This document shows, in pieces, positions 41,272 to 50,124 of a stretch of 64,000 nt of DNA; positions within the stretch are counted from its first letter, which is position 1; each line of letters opens with the position of its first letter. Made by a program: the position numbers and the translations under genes. The DNA comes from Candidatus Neomicrothrix sp. UBA2974 (lineage in GTDB: Bacteria > Actinomycetota > Acidimicrobiia > Acidimicrobiales > MedAcidi-G1): assembly GCA_002348705.1 (NCBI GenBank), contig DEAU01000039.1, positions 1 to 64,000 of the forward strand, in the 5' to 3' direction. The notes under the pieces are model-generated. The model did no database searches. It saw only the letters and a list, made by a program, of their open reading frames with translations, and was not told where the DNA came from.

Positions 41272-43010
41272 GGTATGAAGTCCTGACCGGAATGGATGGG
41301 GTATCGGTTGAGCGTGACGTCGCTGCGACGATGCGTGATGGAACCGTTCTTTTGGCGGACGTTTACCGTCCCAAACAGGAGGGTCCTCATCCTGTTCTCT
41401 TGAGTCGTCATCCCTATGACAAGCAGGCAGCGCTATCCAATTTCGGCTATGCCCACCCCGCGTGGTATGCCGAAAAGGGCTATTTGGTGGTCGTGCAGGA
41501 CTGCCGAGGTCGCTATCTCTCTGAAGGGGATTTCACTCCGTTTCTAAACGAAGCGGACGATGGTTATGACAGTGTCGAGTGGGCTGCCCGCCTGCCCGGT
41601 TCCGATGGACGGGTGGCCATGTATGGATTCTCATACGGTGGCGCCACGACAATGCTCGCGGCCAAGGAATCACCGCCAAGTCTCGCAACGATCTGTTCTG
41701 GGTTCACCGGGTCCCAGTACTACGACGGGTGGACCTACCAATCGGGGGCACTCAACTTGGCATTTGTCGTTTACTGGTCGACCCTGCTTGGGCTCGAGTC
41801 CGCCAAGAGAGCCGGTGACGAAGCCGGCTACGGGCAACTCGGAGCGGCGCTCGGCTCGGCACCCGACTGGTTCAACTTCTTGCCAATCGTGGATTACCCC
41901 GTCATTGCAGAACACGCTTCCTATTTTCGGGACTGGGTGCAGCACTCCACTTACGATGACTATTGGAGCAGGTGGAGCATCGACGAGGCATACGACCGGA
42001 TAACCGTTCCAGCCATGCACGTTGGAGGCCTCTACGACATCTTCCTGGGCGGCACGGTGAAGAACTTCGTCGGCCTTTCTTCCGAAAATGGGATTGATTC
42101 TTCCGAAAATGGGATTGATCAAGCCCCGACCCAGAAACTCCTCCTAGGTCCGTGGACTCACATGCCATGGAGCCCCGTTGACGTTGTAGGAGGCCAAGTC
42201 AGCACCAACGAGGTCGATGACTGGCAGGTGCGTTGGCTGGACCACCACCTCAAGGGTGCTGATAACGGAGTAATGGATCACCCGGTGACTGTGTATCTGC
42301 TGGGTGAGGGGATCCGAAACTTCAGTGAGTGGCCGCCCCCGGAGGCTCACTTTTGTGAGTATTTCCTCCACTCGGGAGGCAGGGCAAACTCGAAGTTTGG
42401 CGATGGCTGGCTGGATCGAGAAGTTCCATCGGATGAACCGGCGGATGTCTTTATCTATGACCCGGCCACGCCTACCCCCAGTCTTGGAGGGCACTCGTGC
42501 TGCTTCGATTCGGTAACCCCGATGGGTCCGGCAGACCAGTGCGTCGCCGAGGGTTCTCGGATGGTTCTCGTCTATACGACAGAGCCAATGGGAGAAGATG
42601 TGCTTGTAGTGGGCGATGCGTTTGTGACTCTTTTCGCCGCTTCGTCAGCAGTAGATACTGACTTCACGGCCCGTTTTTGCGTCGTTGGTCCAGACGGAAG
42701 GTCGGTCAATGTCCAAGAAGGAATTGTCAGAGCTCGTTATCGCGATTCGCTGACTGAACCATCACCCATTGCCCCTGGGGAGATCTACCGGTACCGCATA
42801 GACCTTGGACCGCTGGCGGTCAAGGTGCCCGCAGGCTCGGCGATCAGGCTGGATATATCCAGTTCCGATTTTCCACAGTGGGATCGAAACCTGAACACGG
42901 GAGGCCCTATCGGTTGCGAGGGTCCTTTGGCTGCAGTCACGGCAACTCAGACGGTGCTTCACAGCGGTTCTTACCCGTCGAGTCTCTCTCTGCCAGTGGT
43001 TAGAAACTAG
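41268..43010 (+). CDS. CocE/NonD-family hydrolase (X-Pro dipeptidyl-peptidase-like)
   Basis: 580 residues. An alpha/beta hydrolase domain (RDGTVLLADVYRP, VQDCRGRYLSEG, nucleophile S122 in YGFSYGG) is followed by the C-terminal jelly-roll domain of the family (FVTLFAASSAVDTDFTARF, RLDISSSDFPQWDRNLNTG). Members cleave esters and amides, as in cocaine esterase, glutaryl-7-ACA acylase and X-Pro peptidases. A perfect 21-base tandem duplication inserts SSENGID twice at residues 271-284, in the helical cap region. It is translationally coupled to the small gene upstream. Confidence 0.9.
   Translation: MRYEVLTGMDGVSVERDVAATMRDGTVLLADVYRPKQEGPHPVLLSRHPYDKQAALSNFGYAHPAWYAEKGYLVVVQDCRGRYLSEGDFTPFLNEADDGYDSVEWAARLPGSDGRVAMYGFSYGGATTMLAAKESPPSLATICSGFTGSQYYDGWTYQSGALNLAFVVYWSTLLGLESAKRAGDEAGYGQLGAALGSAPDWFNFLPIVDYPVIAEHASYFRDWVQHSTYDDYWSRWSIDEAYDRITVPAMHVGGLYDIFLGGTVKNFVGLSSENGIDSSENGIDQAPTQKLLLGPWTHMPWSPVDVVGGQVSTNEVDDWQVRWLDHHLKGADNGVMDHPVTVYLLGEGIRNFSEWPPPEAHFCEYFLHSGGRANSKFGDGWLDREVPSDEPADVFIYDPATPTPSLGGHSCCFDSVTPMGPADQCVAEGSRMVLVYTTEPMGEDVLVVGDAFVTLFAASSAVDTDFTARFCVVGPDGRSVNVQEGIVRARYRDSLTEPSPIAPGEIYRYRIDLGPLAVKVPAGSAIRLDISSSDFPQWDRNLNTGGPIGCEGPLAAVTATQTVLHSGSYPSSLSLPVVRN
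42078..42119 (+). repeat. 21-base perfect tandem duplication inside the CocE-type gene
   Basis: Units 42078-42098 and 42099-42119 are identical and in frame (each encodes SSENGID). The exactness points to a recent slippage or to an assembly artefact. Confidence 0.9.
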
Positions 43011-43059
43011 TTCTCGTCGGCGAATTACTGACCTAGCCCAGAAGGAGACGTCGGCTGGA

Positions 43060-43740
43060 TCAGTTGTTGGTGACCGGAACAGCTACCTCGTCTAGTTCGC
43101 CTCGCAGCATTTCGACGGTGTCGAGAAGATCGGCTGACAGTGACTGTGCAGCGCCTTCTGCATCTCCTGCCATAAGACGATCGATGATGGCATGGTGGTT
43201 GTCGTCCACTGTGCAGACGAACCTGCTCTGTCCGGAGGCCAGTTGGATATAGCGCTCGGAATGCGCCCATAGATTATCGATCATGTGGCACAGCCAGTCT
43301 GAGCCAGATAACGCGTATATCCGGTGGTGGAAGTCCTGATGGAGGGCCAGGCCTTTTTCAGTTTCGCCCGTCTGCAGGCTCCCTATCGCCTCGCTTATGG
43401 TCGACTCCAGCGATTCGATGAAACTCTCGTCCATCTTGCGGCTCGCCAGTTTCAGAGCCTCGGTTTCAAGAAGCACTCGGACTCTGTAGAGGTCTTCTAG
43501 CGACTGCATCGACAGCGGGGCTACACGCGCTCCCTTGTTGACCTCTGAGACGACGAATCGTTCGCTCTCCAACAGCCGCAGTGCCTCTCGCACCGGTATG
43601 AGGCTGACCTGATTGTCTTTAGCCAATTTTCCGAGCCGGAGTGGGGCTCCAGGAGGGTAGGTGCCATCAAGGATTTGGGCCCGGGTGGCTTCGTAGACCC
43701 GCTCGACGAGGTGGCCGAATTTCCGTGCGGTGGATTCCAT
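43060..43740 (-). CDS. GntR-family transcriptional regulator, FadR/FCD type
   Basis: 226 residues. The N-terminal winged helix-turn-helix (YEATRAQILDGTYPPG, LIPVREALRLLESERFV) is of GntR class and residues ~80-215 form the all-helical FCD ligand domain (YRVRVLLETEALKLA, HQDFHHRIYAL), where a metal-bound carboxylate is usually sensed. It is the only regulator recognised in the window. It is divergent from the Ntn-hydrolase gene, with a perfect TTATTC/GAATAA inverted repeat between the two starts, and likely controls that gene and itself. Confidence 0.92.
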   Translation of the reverse strand: MESTARKFGHLVERVYEATRAQILDGTYPPGAPLRLGKLAKDNQVSLIPVREALRLLESERFVVSEVNKGARVAPLSMQSLEDLYRVRVLLETEALKLASRKMDESFIESLESTISEAIGSLQTGETEKGLALHQDFHHRIYALSGSDWLCHMIDNLWAHSERYIQLASGQSRFVCTVDDNHHAIIDRLMAGDAEGAAQSLSADLLDTVEMLRGELDEVAVPVTNN

Positions 43741-43766
43741 TTAGATCGGAGTTTTTACATCAGGCC

Positions 43767-43782
43767 TTATTCGAGTGAATAA
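43767..43782. promoter_or_regulatory. candidate operator of the GntR/FCD regulator
   Basis: TTATTC and GAATAA form an inverted repeat with a 4-base centre, in the 65-base space between the divergent regulator and Ntn-hydrolase starts. GntR/FCD operators are usually short palindromes in such positions. Confidence 0.5.
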
Positions 43783-43805
43783 CGACCCTAGTAGTGTCGG
43801 ACTAT

Positions 43806-44630
43806 ATGTGCACCACCGGCGCGCTTCGAATACACGATGGAAGCTACCTCCTTTTCAAAAACAAGGATTTCGGCCGCCCAAGTTTCGAGGACAAACTTTT
43901 TGTTAGCCGAGATTGTTTTGGGGTCTGCGGAACTTCTTCATGGGCTGAGGCAGATTCCTCTGGAGACGAATTCTCTGGTTTTTCGATCGGAGCAAATAGC
44001 CACGGGCTGTTTTGTGCAGACTCGAACGTGAGGGAGGAACCTTTGGAGGGGCGCAACTACGACGAACTCACTGAGATAGCCCTCACGGAGGGCACCGATG
44101 TTGAGTCAGCGATCGAAGCAGTTCAGCGAGCGCAGGAACGCGACAGTTACTGGTGCGCAAACCTGGTGCTGGCCGACCCGTCTTGTGTGGCGACAATTGA
44201 GATCCGCGGGACCGATCTTCACTACTCCATTGCGTCGGATCGTGTGACCCGCACCAATCATCACGTCCATTTCGGAGCGGAGGCCACCGACCATGATCGG
44301 GTCACGACTGAAAACCGTCTTGCCTGGTCGACCGAGCGACTCTCAGCGGCCGCTGGCCTGCCTGACATTCTCGAACTGCAGCAAAGCCACGATGGCGGAG
44401 CGAGCGGGATCTGCAATCACACCGCCTACCAGACCGTCTATTCATACATCTTGATCGGATCTAGCGATGGCACGCGTCTGATCGTGAAACAAGGACATCC
44501 CTGTGAAGAAGGGACTGCTGCAGATCTCCTTCTACCGCTTGGAACCCACTGGTCTCCTGATGCGGCTGCAACTTTCCAGAACTCGTTCCCTTCATCACAG
44601 GCGAGTCCTATTGCCACTGAAGACCCGTAG
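43806..44630 (+). CDS. Ntn-hydrolase, C45/carcinine-hydrolase-like
   Basis: 274 residues from ATG 43806. I chose this start, not GTG 43794, because it puts MCTTGALRI at the terminus: after removal of Met the Cys becomes the N-terminal nucleophile, as in linear amide C-N hydrolases (acyl-CoA:6-APA acyltransferase, carcinine hydrolase, choloylglycine hydrolase). YLLFKNKDFG with a conserved Asn/Lys-Asp and SIGANSHGLFCADSNV follow family order. It should hydrolyse a small amide in the cytoplasm. Divergent from the GntR regulator, and about 110 bases upstream of the ABC operon. Confidence 0.8.
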   Translation: MCTTGALRIHDGSYLLFKNKDFGRPSFEDKLFVSRDCFGVCGTSSWAEADSSGDEFSGFSIGANSHGLFCADSNVREEPLEGRNYDELTEIALTEGTDVESAIEAVQRAQERDSYWCANLVLADPSCVATIEIRGTDLHYSIASDRVTRTNHHVHFGAEATDHDRVTTENRLAWSTERLSAAAGLPDILELQQSHDGGASGICNHTAYQTVYSYILIGSSDGTRLIVKQGHPCEEGTAADLLLPLGTHWSPDAAATFQNSFPSSQASPIATEDP

Positions 44631-44739
44631 AAGAGAAGCACTTTCCTAAAATCAGCAGAAGATATAAGATTGTCTCGATCAGAGCGGCTATGTTGCTGCA
44701 AACAAGAGTGGACAGCCCTTAGGAACGGGGGAGCTAGCA

Positions 44740-46512
44740 ATGAATGATCAGACCGGAAACGGCGAACTAGAACAACTCATAGACGAGTACCGGGATGGCA
44801 AAGTCTCCCGAAGGCAGTTCGTCAAGGTAGCTGGAGGGCTAGGAGTGAGCGTGGCTGCGGCCGGCTCAATTCTTGCTGCTTGTGGGTCTGACGAGGCAGC
44901 CGCTCCGGCTACGACTGCTGCCCCGGCTACAACAGCCGCTCCGGCTACAACAGCTGCCCCGACCACTACTGCTGCCCCGACCACTACTGCCGGTCCAACC
45001 TCTGGTGGGACGCTCAAAGAGGGCTATGACCTGGACTTTTCGAAGCACGATCCGATCACGACCAACTGGTATGACCCGGCGTTCTTCGCAATCTATGAGG
45101 CGCTGCTCACCAATGATCCCGACGGTAACGACAATCACCAATTGGCCACGAGTTTCACGAAGTCGGCTGATGGCATGGAGTACCGGTTCGACATCGATCC
45201 AAGCGGAACCTTCCATTCTGGCAAGCCGGCCAACGCTGCGGCAGTTGCAGACTTCCTAGCGTTCTTCAAGGCGACCTCATTCATCGCTACCTTGGCGGCG
45301 CCGGTTGCTAGCTATGAAGCTGAAGGCGACCAACTGGTAGTCAAGATGGCGAATCCGTGGGTCGGCACTCTTGGTCCGCACAAGACTGGTTATTTCCGGG
45401 TCCTCTGCATGGATACCTGGAATGCAGAGGGTGGCATGGAATCCACCACATACGGCACTGAACTTGCCGACGGCACGGGACCCTTCACCCACGAGGAGTT
45501 TGTGCCTGGAAGCCATGTCCTCGTAAAGCGTTGGGAGGATTACCCGGGTTCGAATACCGAATTCTTTGAGAACAAGGGCAAGGCGTATCTCGACGCAATC
45601 CGCTGGTCCTTCATTCCTGAGGCCAGCCAGCGTGCTGTTCAGTTGGAAAACGGCGATATCCACACCCTGAAAGGCCCAGCGCCGCAGGATGTGAGTCGGC
45701 TGGAGAGCAACTCGGACATAACCGTTTACAGGTTCCCAGAGTGGTCTGGCTACATCCTGACCCTCAACCAGGATTGGGACGAGTACTTCTCTGACGTACG
45801 AGTTCGCAAAGCCATCGCTCACCTGATTGACCGCGAAGCAATGCGTGACGCCGTGTTCTTCGGCGATGCAGTTGCCGATTTCGGTCCGCTTCCTCCAACT
45901 GACAAGTTCTACGATCCAGTGGTCGAAGAGATGATCAGCTACAACCCGGATGCGGCCGCTGCACTCATGACTGAAGCGGGATGGGCCCTAAACGGCGACG
46001 GGATCTGGGAGAAGGATGGAACGGTTCTCTCGTTCGAATTTGCCGTTCAGGCAGAGTCGATCAACGAGGCAGTAGCCACGACGGCTTCAGCGATGATGCG
46101 TGAGGGCGGTGTCGATGCTCAGGTCAACGTTGTTGACAGGGCGGTTATGTTCGAGAAGCAGGCCACAGAGGGTAAGGGCGCTGCTCCGATGACGCTCTTC
46201 TACTGGCTCTGGCCGATCCCGATCGACGTGCTCAACCTCTTCGTGAACAGCGCGACGATCCCATTCCCGAACATGTCCCGGGCCAACGTTCCTGCTATCG
46301 ACGAATCGATGGCAGCATGGACAAGCGCCGGGACGTTGGAAGAAGGACAGGCTGCTCAGTCGGCTTTCCAGGTGGCTTACTGCGAAAATGTTCCTTACGT
46401 TCCGATGGTTACTAGAAATGCTGTGTTCGCAAAGCGGAACAACGTGCATGGATGGCAGCCAACTCTCTGGAACCTCTATCCGTACTACAACGACGTCTGG
46501 ATCGAGGGCTAG
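44740..46512 (+). CDS. peptide/nickel-type ABC substrate-binding lipoprotein (Tat signal)
   Basis: 590 residues, solute-binding protein family 5. SRRQFVK (RR at 24-25) with a weakly hydrophobic stretch and lipobox LAAC (C48) indicates export by Tat and lipid anchoring. Residues 53-86 are an APATTA/APTTTA repeat linker. The mature domain has the family marks (KEGYDLDFSKHDPITTNWYD, YRFDIDPSGTFHSGKPANA, RVRKAIAHLIDREAMRDAVF). GGGGGAG precedes the start. Ligand may be a peptide, opine or other amine. It heads the operon with two permeases and an ATPase. Confidence 0.93.
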   Translation: MNDQTGNGELEQLIDEYRDGKVSRRQFVKVAGGLGVSVAAAGSILAACGSDEAAAPATTAAPATTAAPATTAAPTTTAAPTTTAGPTSGGTLKEGYDLDFSKHDPITTNWYDPAFFAIYEALLTNDPDGNDNHQLATSFTKSADGMEYRFDIDPSGTFHSGKPANAAAVADFLAFFKATSFIATLAAPVASYEAEGDQLVVKMANPWVGTLGPHKTGYFRVLCMDTWNAEGGMESTTYGTELADGTGPFTHEEFVPGSHVLVKRWEDYPGSNTEFFENKGKAYLDAIRWSFIPEASQRAVQLENGDIHTLKGPAPQDVSRLESNSDITVYRFPEWSGYILTLNQDWDEYFSDVRVRKAIAHLIDREAMRDAVFFGDAVADFGPLPPTDKFYDPVVEEMISYNPDAAAALMTEAGWALNGDGIWEKDGTVLSFEFAVQAESINEAVATTASAMMREGGVDAQVNVVDRAVMFEKQATEGKGAAPMTLFYWLWPIPIDVLNLFVNSATIPFPNMSRANVPAIDESMAAWTSAGTLEEGQAAQSAFQVAYCENVPYVPMVTRNAVFAKRNNVHGWQPTLWNLYPYYNDVWIEG

Positions 46513-46548
46513 AGGTTTTCCTCATAAGGCTCCTCCGCTCTTTGCTGG

Positions 46549-47496
46549 ATGGCCAGTTTTGAAGACACTCGTTCTTCCCACGCGAAAGCGTGGGAAGAAC
46601 GAGTGTCTGCTCATGAGATCGAAGCTCGGTCTAACCCTTGGCGAAAAAGGCTCAAGGAGTTCAGCAGGAACAAGCTGCTTTTTACGGGTTCGATTCTCGG
46701 GGTCTTCATTGTCGGCCTCGGGCTTATCGGACCGTTGTTTATCGGCAGCGACTACGGGCAGCAGGCGCTGCGAGACGCTCATCTCACTCCGTTTAGCGAG
46801 GGCTATCTTCTAGGGACAGATCAGTACGGTCGCGATCTGCTCGTCCGACTTTGCATCGGGATTCGCGTCTCTCTCTTTGTTGCTGCAGCAGTCACCTCAA
46901 TGGCGCTGGTGGTAGGCATGGCTTTGGGAATGTGTGGCGGATTCCTGGGTGGTTCCATAGATCGAGTGATTCGCTCGGTGACTGACTTCGTATGGGGGTT
47001 TCCACTTATCCTGGTTGCGGTGCTTCTGGCCGGTGGACTGGGGCAAGGATTGTTTCCAGTGATCTTGGCTGTTGGGATAGTTAACGTCGCAGCTATTACT
47101 CGCGTAGTCCGGGGCGAAGTCGTTGTTCTTCGCAGCAAGGAATTTGTTGAAGCGGCGCGGGCCTGTGGAGTTCCGAACTTTCGGATCATGTGGCGTCATC
47201 TCATGCCGAATGTGATGGCGCCTGCATTGGTGCTGGCGTCCTATTACGTGGCAGTGGCAATCATCGCAGAAGCCGGCTTGTCCTTCATTGGATTGGGGGC
47301 GCAACCCCCGCTCCCTAGTTTGGGGAAGATGGTGGCTGATGGCCGCGGCTTCTTGCGAATCAATCACTGGGAGAGCACAGTTCCTGGTATCGCTATTGCC
47401 TTGCTAGTGCTATCGGTTAGCCTGATTGGTGATGGCCTAAGGGACGTTTTCGATCCTCAACTCCGGCACGAAGCCAAGGGGGTCGAGAAGGAATGA
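46549..47496 (+). CDS. ABC transporter permease, DppC-like
   Basis: 315 residues if started at ATG 46549, 297 if at GTG 46603. The N-terminal helix (NKLLFTGSILGVFIVGLGLI) and the inner-membrane permease loop EFVEAARACGVPNFRIMWRHLMPN, the EAA motif that contacts the ATPase, are clear. The long start places the perfect 21-bp hairpin inside the reading frame; the short start has GGGAAGA just upstream. I keep the longer frame but consider the shorter one plausible. Overlaps the DppB-like gene by ATGA. DppC preceding DppB is the reverse of the usual order. Confidence 0.88.
   Translation: MASFEDTRSSHAKAWEERVSAHEIEARSNPWRKRLKEFSRNKLLFTGSILGVFIVGLGLIGPLFIGSDYGQQALRDAHLTPFSEGYLLGTDQYGRDLLVRLCIGIRVSLFVAAAVTSMALVVGMALGMCGGFLGGSIDRVIRSVTDFVWGFPLILVAVLLAGGLGQGLFPVILAVGIVNVAAITRVVRGEVVVLRSKEFVEAARACGVPNFRIMWRHLMPNVMAPALVLASYYVAVAIIAEAGLSFIGLGAQPPLPSLGKMVADGRGFLRINHWESTVPGIAIALLVLSVSLIGDGLRDVFDPQLRHEAKGVEKE
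46563..46608 (+). promoter_or_regulatory. perfect 21-bp stem-loop between binding-protein and permease genes
   Basis: Bases 46563-46583 and 46588-46608 are perfect reverse complements around a GAAA tetraloop, without a T tract. Placed just after the abundant binding-protein message, such a hairpin would block 3' exonucleases or slow the polymerase so that less permease is made. It covers the GGGAAGA that precedes the alternative GTG start at 46603, so it may also hide that ribosome site. Confidence 0.75.
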
Positions 47497-48413
47497 AACG
47501 ATCTGCCAGCAGGCTCGTCTACACGATAATTGTTCTTTTTGTGAGTTCGGTCGCTGTGTTTTATGCGATACGTCTCTCAGGCGGCGACGCCACAGCTGCA
47601 GCTCTGCCAGGGTCCGCTACTGAGGAGTTTCGGGAGGAGTTTCGGGACCGTCTCGGGCTAAACGAACCGATCTACCAGCAGTACTTCACCTACATGGGAC
47701 GGATCCTTAGCGGAGACCCTGGGAATTCGCTGACCAACAACAAAGCACTGACTGACATGCTGACCGAGCATGGTCTGAATAGCTTGATCTTGGGCGGAAC
47801 TGCCTTTGCGCTCGTATTCCTCGTCGGCGTCCCTCTCGGGATCTTGGCCTCACTTCGAAGAAATAGCTGGGCGGATCAAGGCATCATGTCACTTTCGACA
47901 TTCGCAATGGCTGTCCCCAACTTCTGGCTTGCGCTGCTTGCCGTCTGGTTATTCGCGTCGACGCTCGGATGGCTGCCGTCAGCGGGTTGCTGTGGCACGA
48001 AGCAGCTCATCCTGCCGGCGACCGTTCTTGCGTTCGAGGGAATAGCTCTTACTGTCCGTATGACGCGGTCCTCCATGATTGAAAGCCAGAACAGCGATTA
48101 TGTCCGAACACTTCGTGCCGGAGGCCTATCAGAATGGCGAATTACCTGTAAGCACGTCCTCCGTAATGCCCTTATTCCGATCATCTCGTTGGCAGGTCTG
48201 CGAATAGGTCAAATTGTGGGCTATGCGCTCATCGTTGAGACCATTTTCGGATGGCCTGGACTTGGTCAGGTTCTGGTAAACGCCGTATTGAGGCGCGACT
48301 ACCCCGTAGCTCAGTTCTTCTCCCTAGTTCTGGTTGCGCTGGTAGTCCTGGGGAACTGGTTGGCTGATACTGGCTATACGATCGCAAACCCGCGTCTTCG
48401 GAAGTCAGCATGA
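47493..48413 (+). CDS. ABC transporter permease, DppB-like
   Basis: 306 residues. A first helix (RLVYTIIVLFVSSVAVFYAI) is followed by the periplasmic DRLGLNEPIYQQYFTYMG segment, diagnostic of DppB/OppB, and the EAA loop YVRTLRAGGLSEWRITCKHV. Six helices predicted. With the DppC-like protein it forms the channel for the peptide-type substrate. Both its ends overlap neighbours by ATGA, so all four transport proteins of the plus strand are translationally linked. Confidence 0.92.
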   Translation: MKRSASRLVYTIIVLFVSSVAVFYAIRLSGGDATAAALPGSATEEFREEFRDRLGLNEPIYQQYFTYMGRILSGDPGNSLTNNKALTDMLTEHGLNSLILGGTAFALVFLVGVPLGILASLRRNSWADQGIMSLSTFAMAVPNFWLALLAVWLFASTLGWLPSAGCCGTKQLILPATVLAFEGIALTVRMTRSSMIESQNSDYVRTLRAGGLSEWRITCKHVLRNALIPIISLAGLRIGQIVGYALIVETIFGWPGLGQVLVNAVLRRDYPVAQFFSLVLVALVVLGNWLADTGYTIANPRLRKSA

Positions 48414-49441
48414 ACTTGACCGAAGAGAAGACAGTGTCGGTCAATAGCGACTCGTACCGACCAAGGCAAGAACTCCTACAAATCAAGGATCTGAGGATCT
48501 CGATAAGTAGCGAGGGATTCAACTTCGAGGTTGTCAAGGGTCTCTCTCTGTCGGTCAATGAGAACGAGATCGTGTGTCTGGTCGGAGAGAGTGGTTGCGG
48601 CAAGTCCATGACTGCACTTTCCGTGATGGGCTTGCTCCCTAGGGGTATAGCCGAAGTGACTGATGGAGCAATCAACCTTGAAGGGAAGAACCTCCTCGGG
48701 TTATCGGGACGAGAGTTGAGGAGTCTCCGGGCCGATTCGATTTCGATGATCTTTCAAGATCCGATCACTTCGCTCGATCCAGTTTTCACCATCGGCAGCG
48801 TTCTCGAAGAGATAGTTCGAGCCCATAGAGACGTCAGTCGGTCCGAGGCCAAGGAAATTGCGGTCCAAGCACTGGTCGAGGCAGAACTTCCAGATGCAGC
48901 GAAGCGCATGGACAGTTATCCGCACCAACTCTCAGGTGGGATGCGACAGCGGGTGATGATTGCCTTGGCGATAGCTCTAGACCCAAAGGTCCTAATAGCC
49001 GATGAGCCGACTACCGCTCTTGATGTGACTGTTCAAGCCCAAATCCTAGAGAACTTGCGAGACCGACAACGCGAACGAGAGATGGGAATGCTCCTGATTA
49101 CACACGACCTGGCGGTTGTGGCATCGGTAGCAGACAGGGTGGCGGTCATGTACGCGGGTGAGATAGTCGAAGAAGCACCTGTGGACGAATTGTTCGAAGA
49201 CCCGCAGCATCCCTATACGCAGGGGCTAATCCGGGCTCTGCCAGACATTTCAGCATCTAGGGGAAGCTTGCACAGCATCCCGGGCCGTGTGCCCCCTCCA
49301 CAGGTACCGCCGCCTGGCTGCCAATTCACGCCTCGCTGCGACTATGCCAAAGATGCATGCTGGGAAGAACTTCCGATCCTCAGCGCTAAGGGAACCCATA
49401 GTCTGCGTTGCATCAATCCTCAACAATTCAAGGCCCTCTGA
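48410..49441 (+). CDS. ABC transporter ATPase, DppD-like
   Basis: 343 residues: Walker A GESGCGKSMT, signature LSGGMRQRVMIALA, Walker B VLIADEPTTALDVT, and the C-terminal oligopeptide-type extension (HPYTQGLIRALPDIS, CQFTPRCDYAKDACWEE), whose cysteines match the iron-sulfur-like zinc motif of Dpp/Opp ATPases. It would pair with the DppF-like ATPase encoded on the minus strand at 52-53 kb. Its stop TGA shares one base with the ATG of the next gene. Confidence 0.93.
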   Translation: MNLTEEKTVSVNSDSYRPRQELLQIKDLRISISSEGFNFEVVKGLSLSVNENEIVCLVGESGCGKSMTALSVMGLLPRGIAEVTDGAINLEGKNLLGLSGRELRSLRADSISMIFQDPITSLDPVFTIGSVLEEIVRAHRDVSRSEAKEIAVQALVEAELPDAAKRMDSYPHQLSGGMRQRVMIALAIALDPKVLIADEPTTALDVTVQAQILENLRDRQREREMGMLLITHDLAVVASVADRVAVMYAGEIVEEAPVDELFEDPQHPYTQGLIRALPDISASRGSLHSIPGRVPPPQVPPPGCQFTPRCDYAKDACWEELPILSAKGTHSLRCINPQQFKAL

Positions 49442-50124
49442 TGGAACCGTTGGCCATTGAGGTGAAGACCGATGGAGGATTGACAGTCCGAGGACAAGAA
49501 TGGACGGTTCAAGGACCGCCGATCGTCATGGTTCATGACCATGGAGACGATCTCGATAGTTGGAGAGGGATCGATCACTTGTTGGCGGATCAGGGCTTTC
49601 GAGTAATTAACTTGGATCTTCCCAATCACGGCCTTTCCGACGAACTAGACCACGATCGACCGATTGTCGAATCCGTAACCGAGATCCTCAAGAGCGTCTC
49701 GGGAGTATGGGGCCCAGTTGGGCTCTGTTCCTATGGGTCTATATCAACTGATCTAGCCCAACTACGTGGACAGGACGGGCCTGTCACCCACGTGATGGTT
49801 TCCCCTCGCGGAACAGTGGATAGCGGTTGTTCGCAGCCCAATGCAGGGCAAGAAGTTCCACAACTTGTGATTGCAGCCACAAACGATGGGGAGAGGTCGG
49901 ATGAGGCGAGAGCTGTGTTTGATGGCCTGGGTACGCGAAAGCTCTGGGCGTCAGTGGCTGCAACCGATCACGGCCCAGCGCTGATCAGAAGCCGTACGCA
50001 CCTTTTGGATGACATAGCAATCTTCTTTCGCCGCACGCTGGTGTCAGCACACCTAGCCTGGACTGCTTCAACCCACGAAGAGGCTGCCGCTGAATTTCGG
50101 AATACCGAATTAGAAGGAGAATAG
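49441..50124 (+). CDS. alpha/beta hydrolase-like protein with degenerate nucleophile elbow
   Basis: 227 residues, start ATG 49441 in the TGATG junction with the ATPase gene. VMVHDHGDDLDSW and INLDLPNHGLSDEL resemble the oxyanion strand and the following loop of alpha/beta hydrolases. The elbow reads GLCSYGS rather than G-x-S-x-G, lacking the first glycine; a late TDHGPAL could give the His. It may be a weak esterase/amidase or a catalytically dead member. Its place as last gene of the importer operon suggests action on the imported substrate. Ends 15 bases inside the convergent amidohydrolase gene. Confidence 0.75.
   Translation: MEPLAIEVKTDGGLTVRGQEWTVQGPPIVMVHDHGDDLDSWRGIDHLLADQGFRVINLDLPNHGLSDELDHDRPIVESVTEILKSVSGVWGPVGLCSYGSISTDLAQLRGQDGPVTHVMVSPRGTVDSGCSQPNAGQEVPQLVIAATNDGERSDEARAVFDGLGTRKLWASVAATDHGPALIRSRTHLLDDIAIFFRRTLVSAHLAWTASTHEEAAAEFRNTELEGE

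Noticed and set aside
44915..44996. short tandem nucleotide repeats, considered as CRISPR-like or minisatellite
   Set aside because: They encode the APATTA/APTTTA linker of the binding lipoprotein; units are short, contiguous and without spacers.
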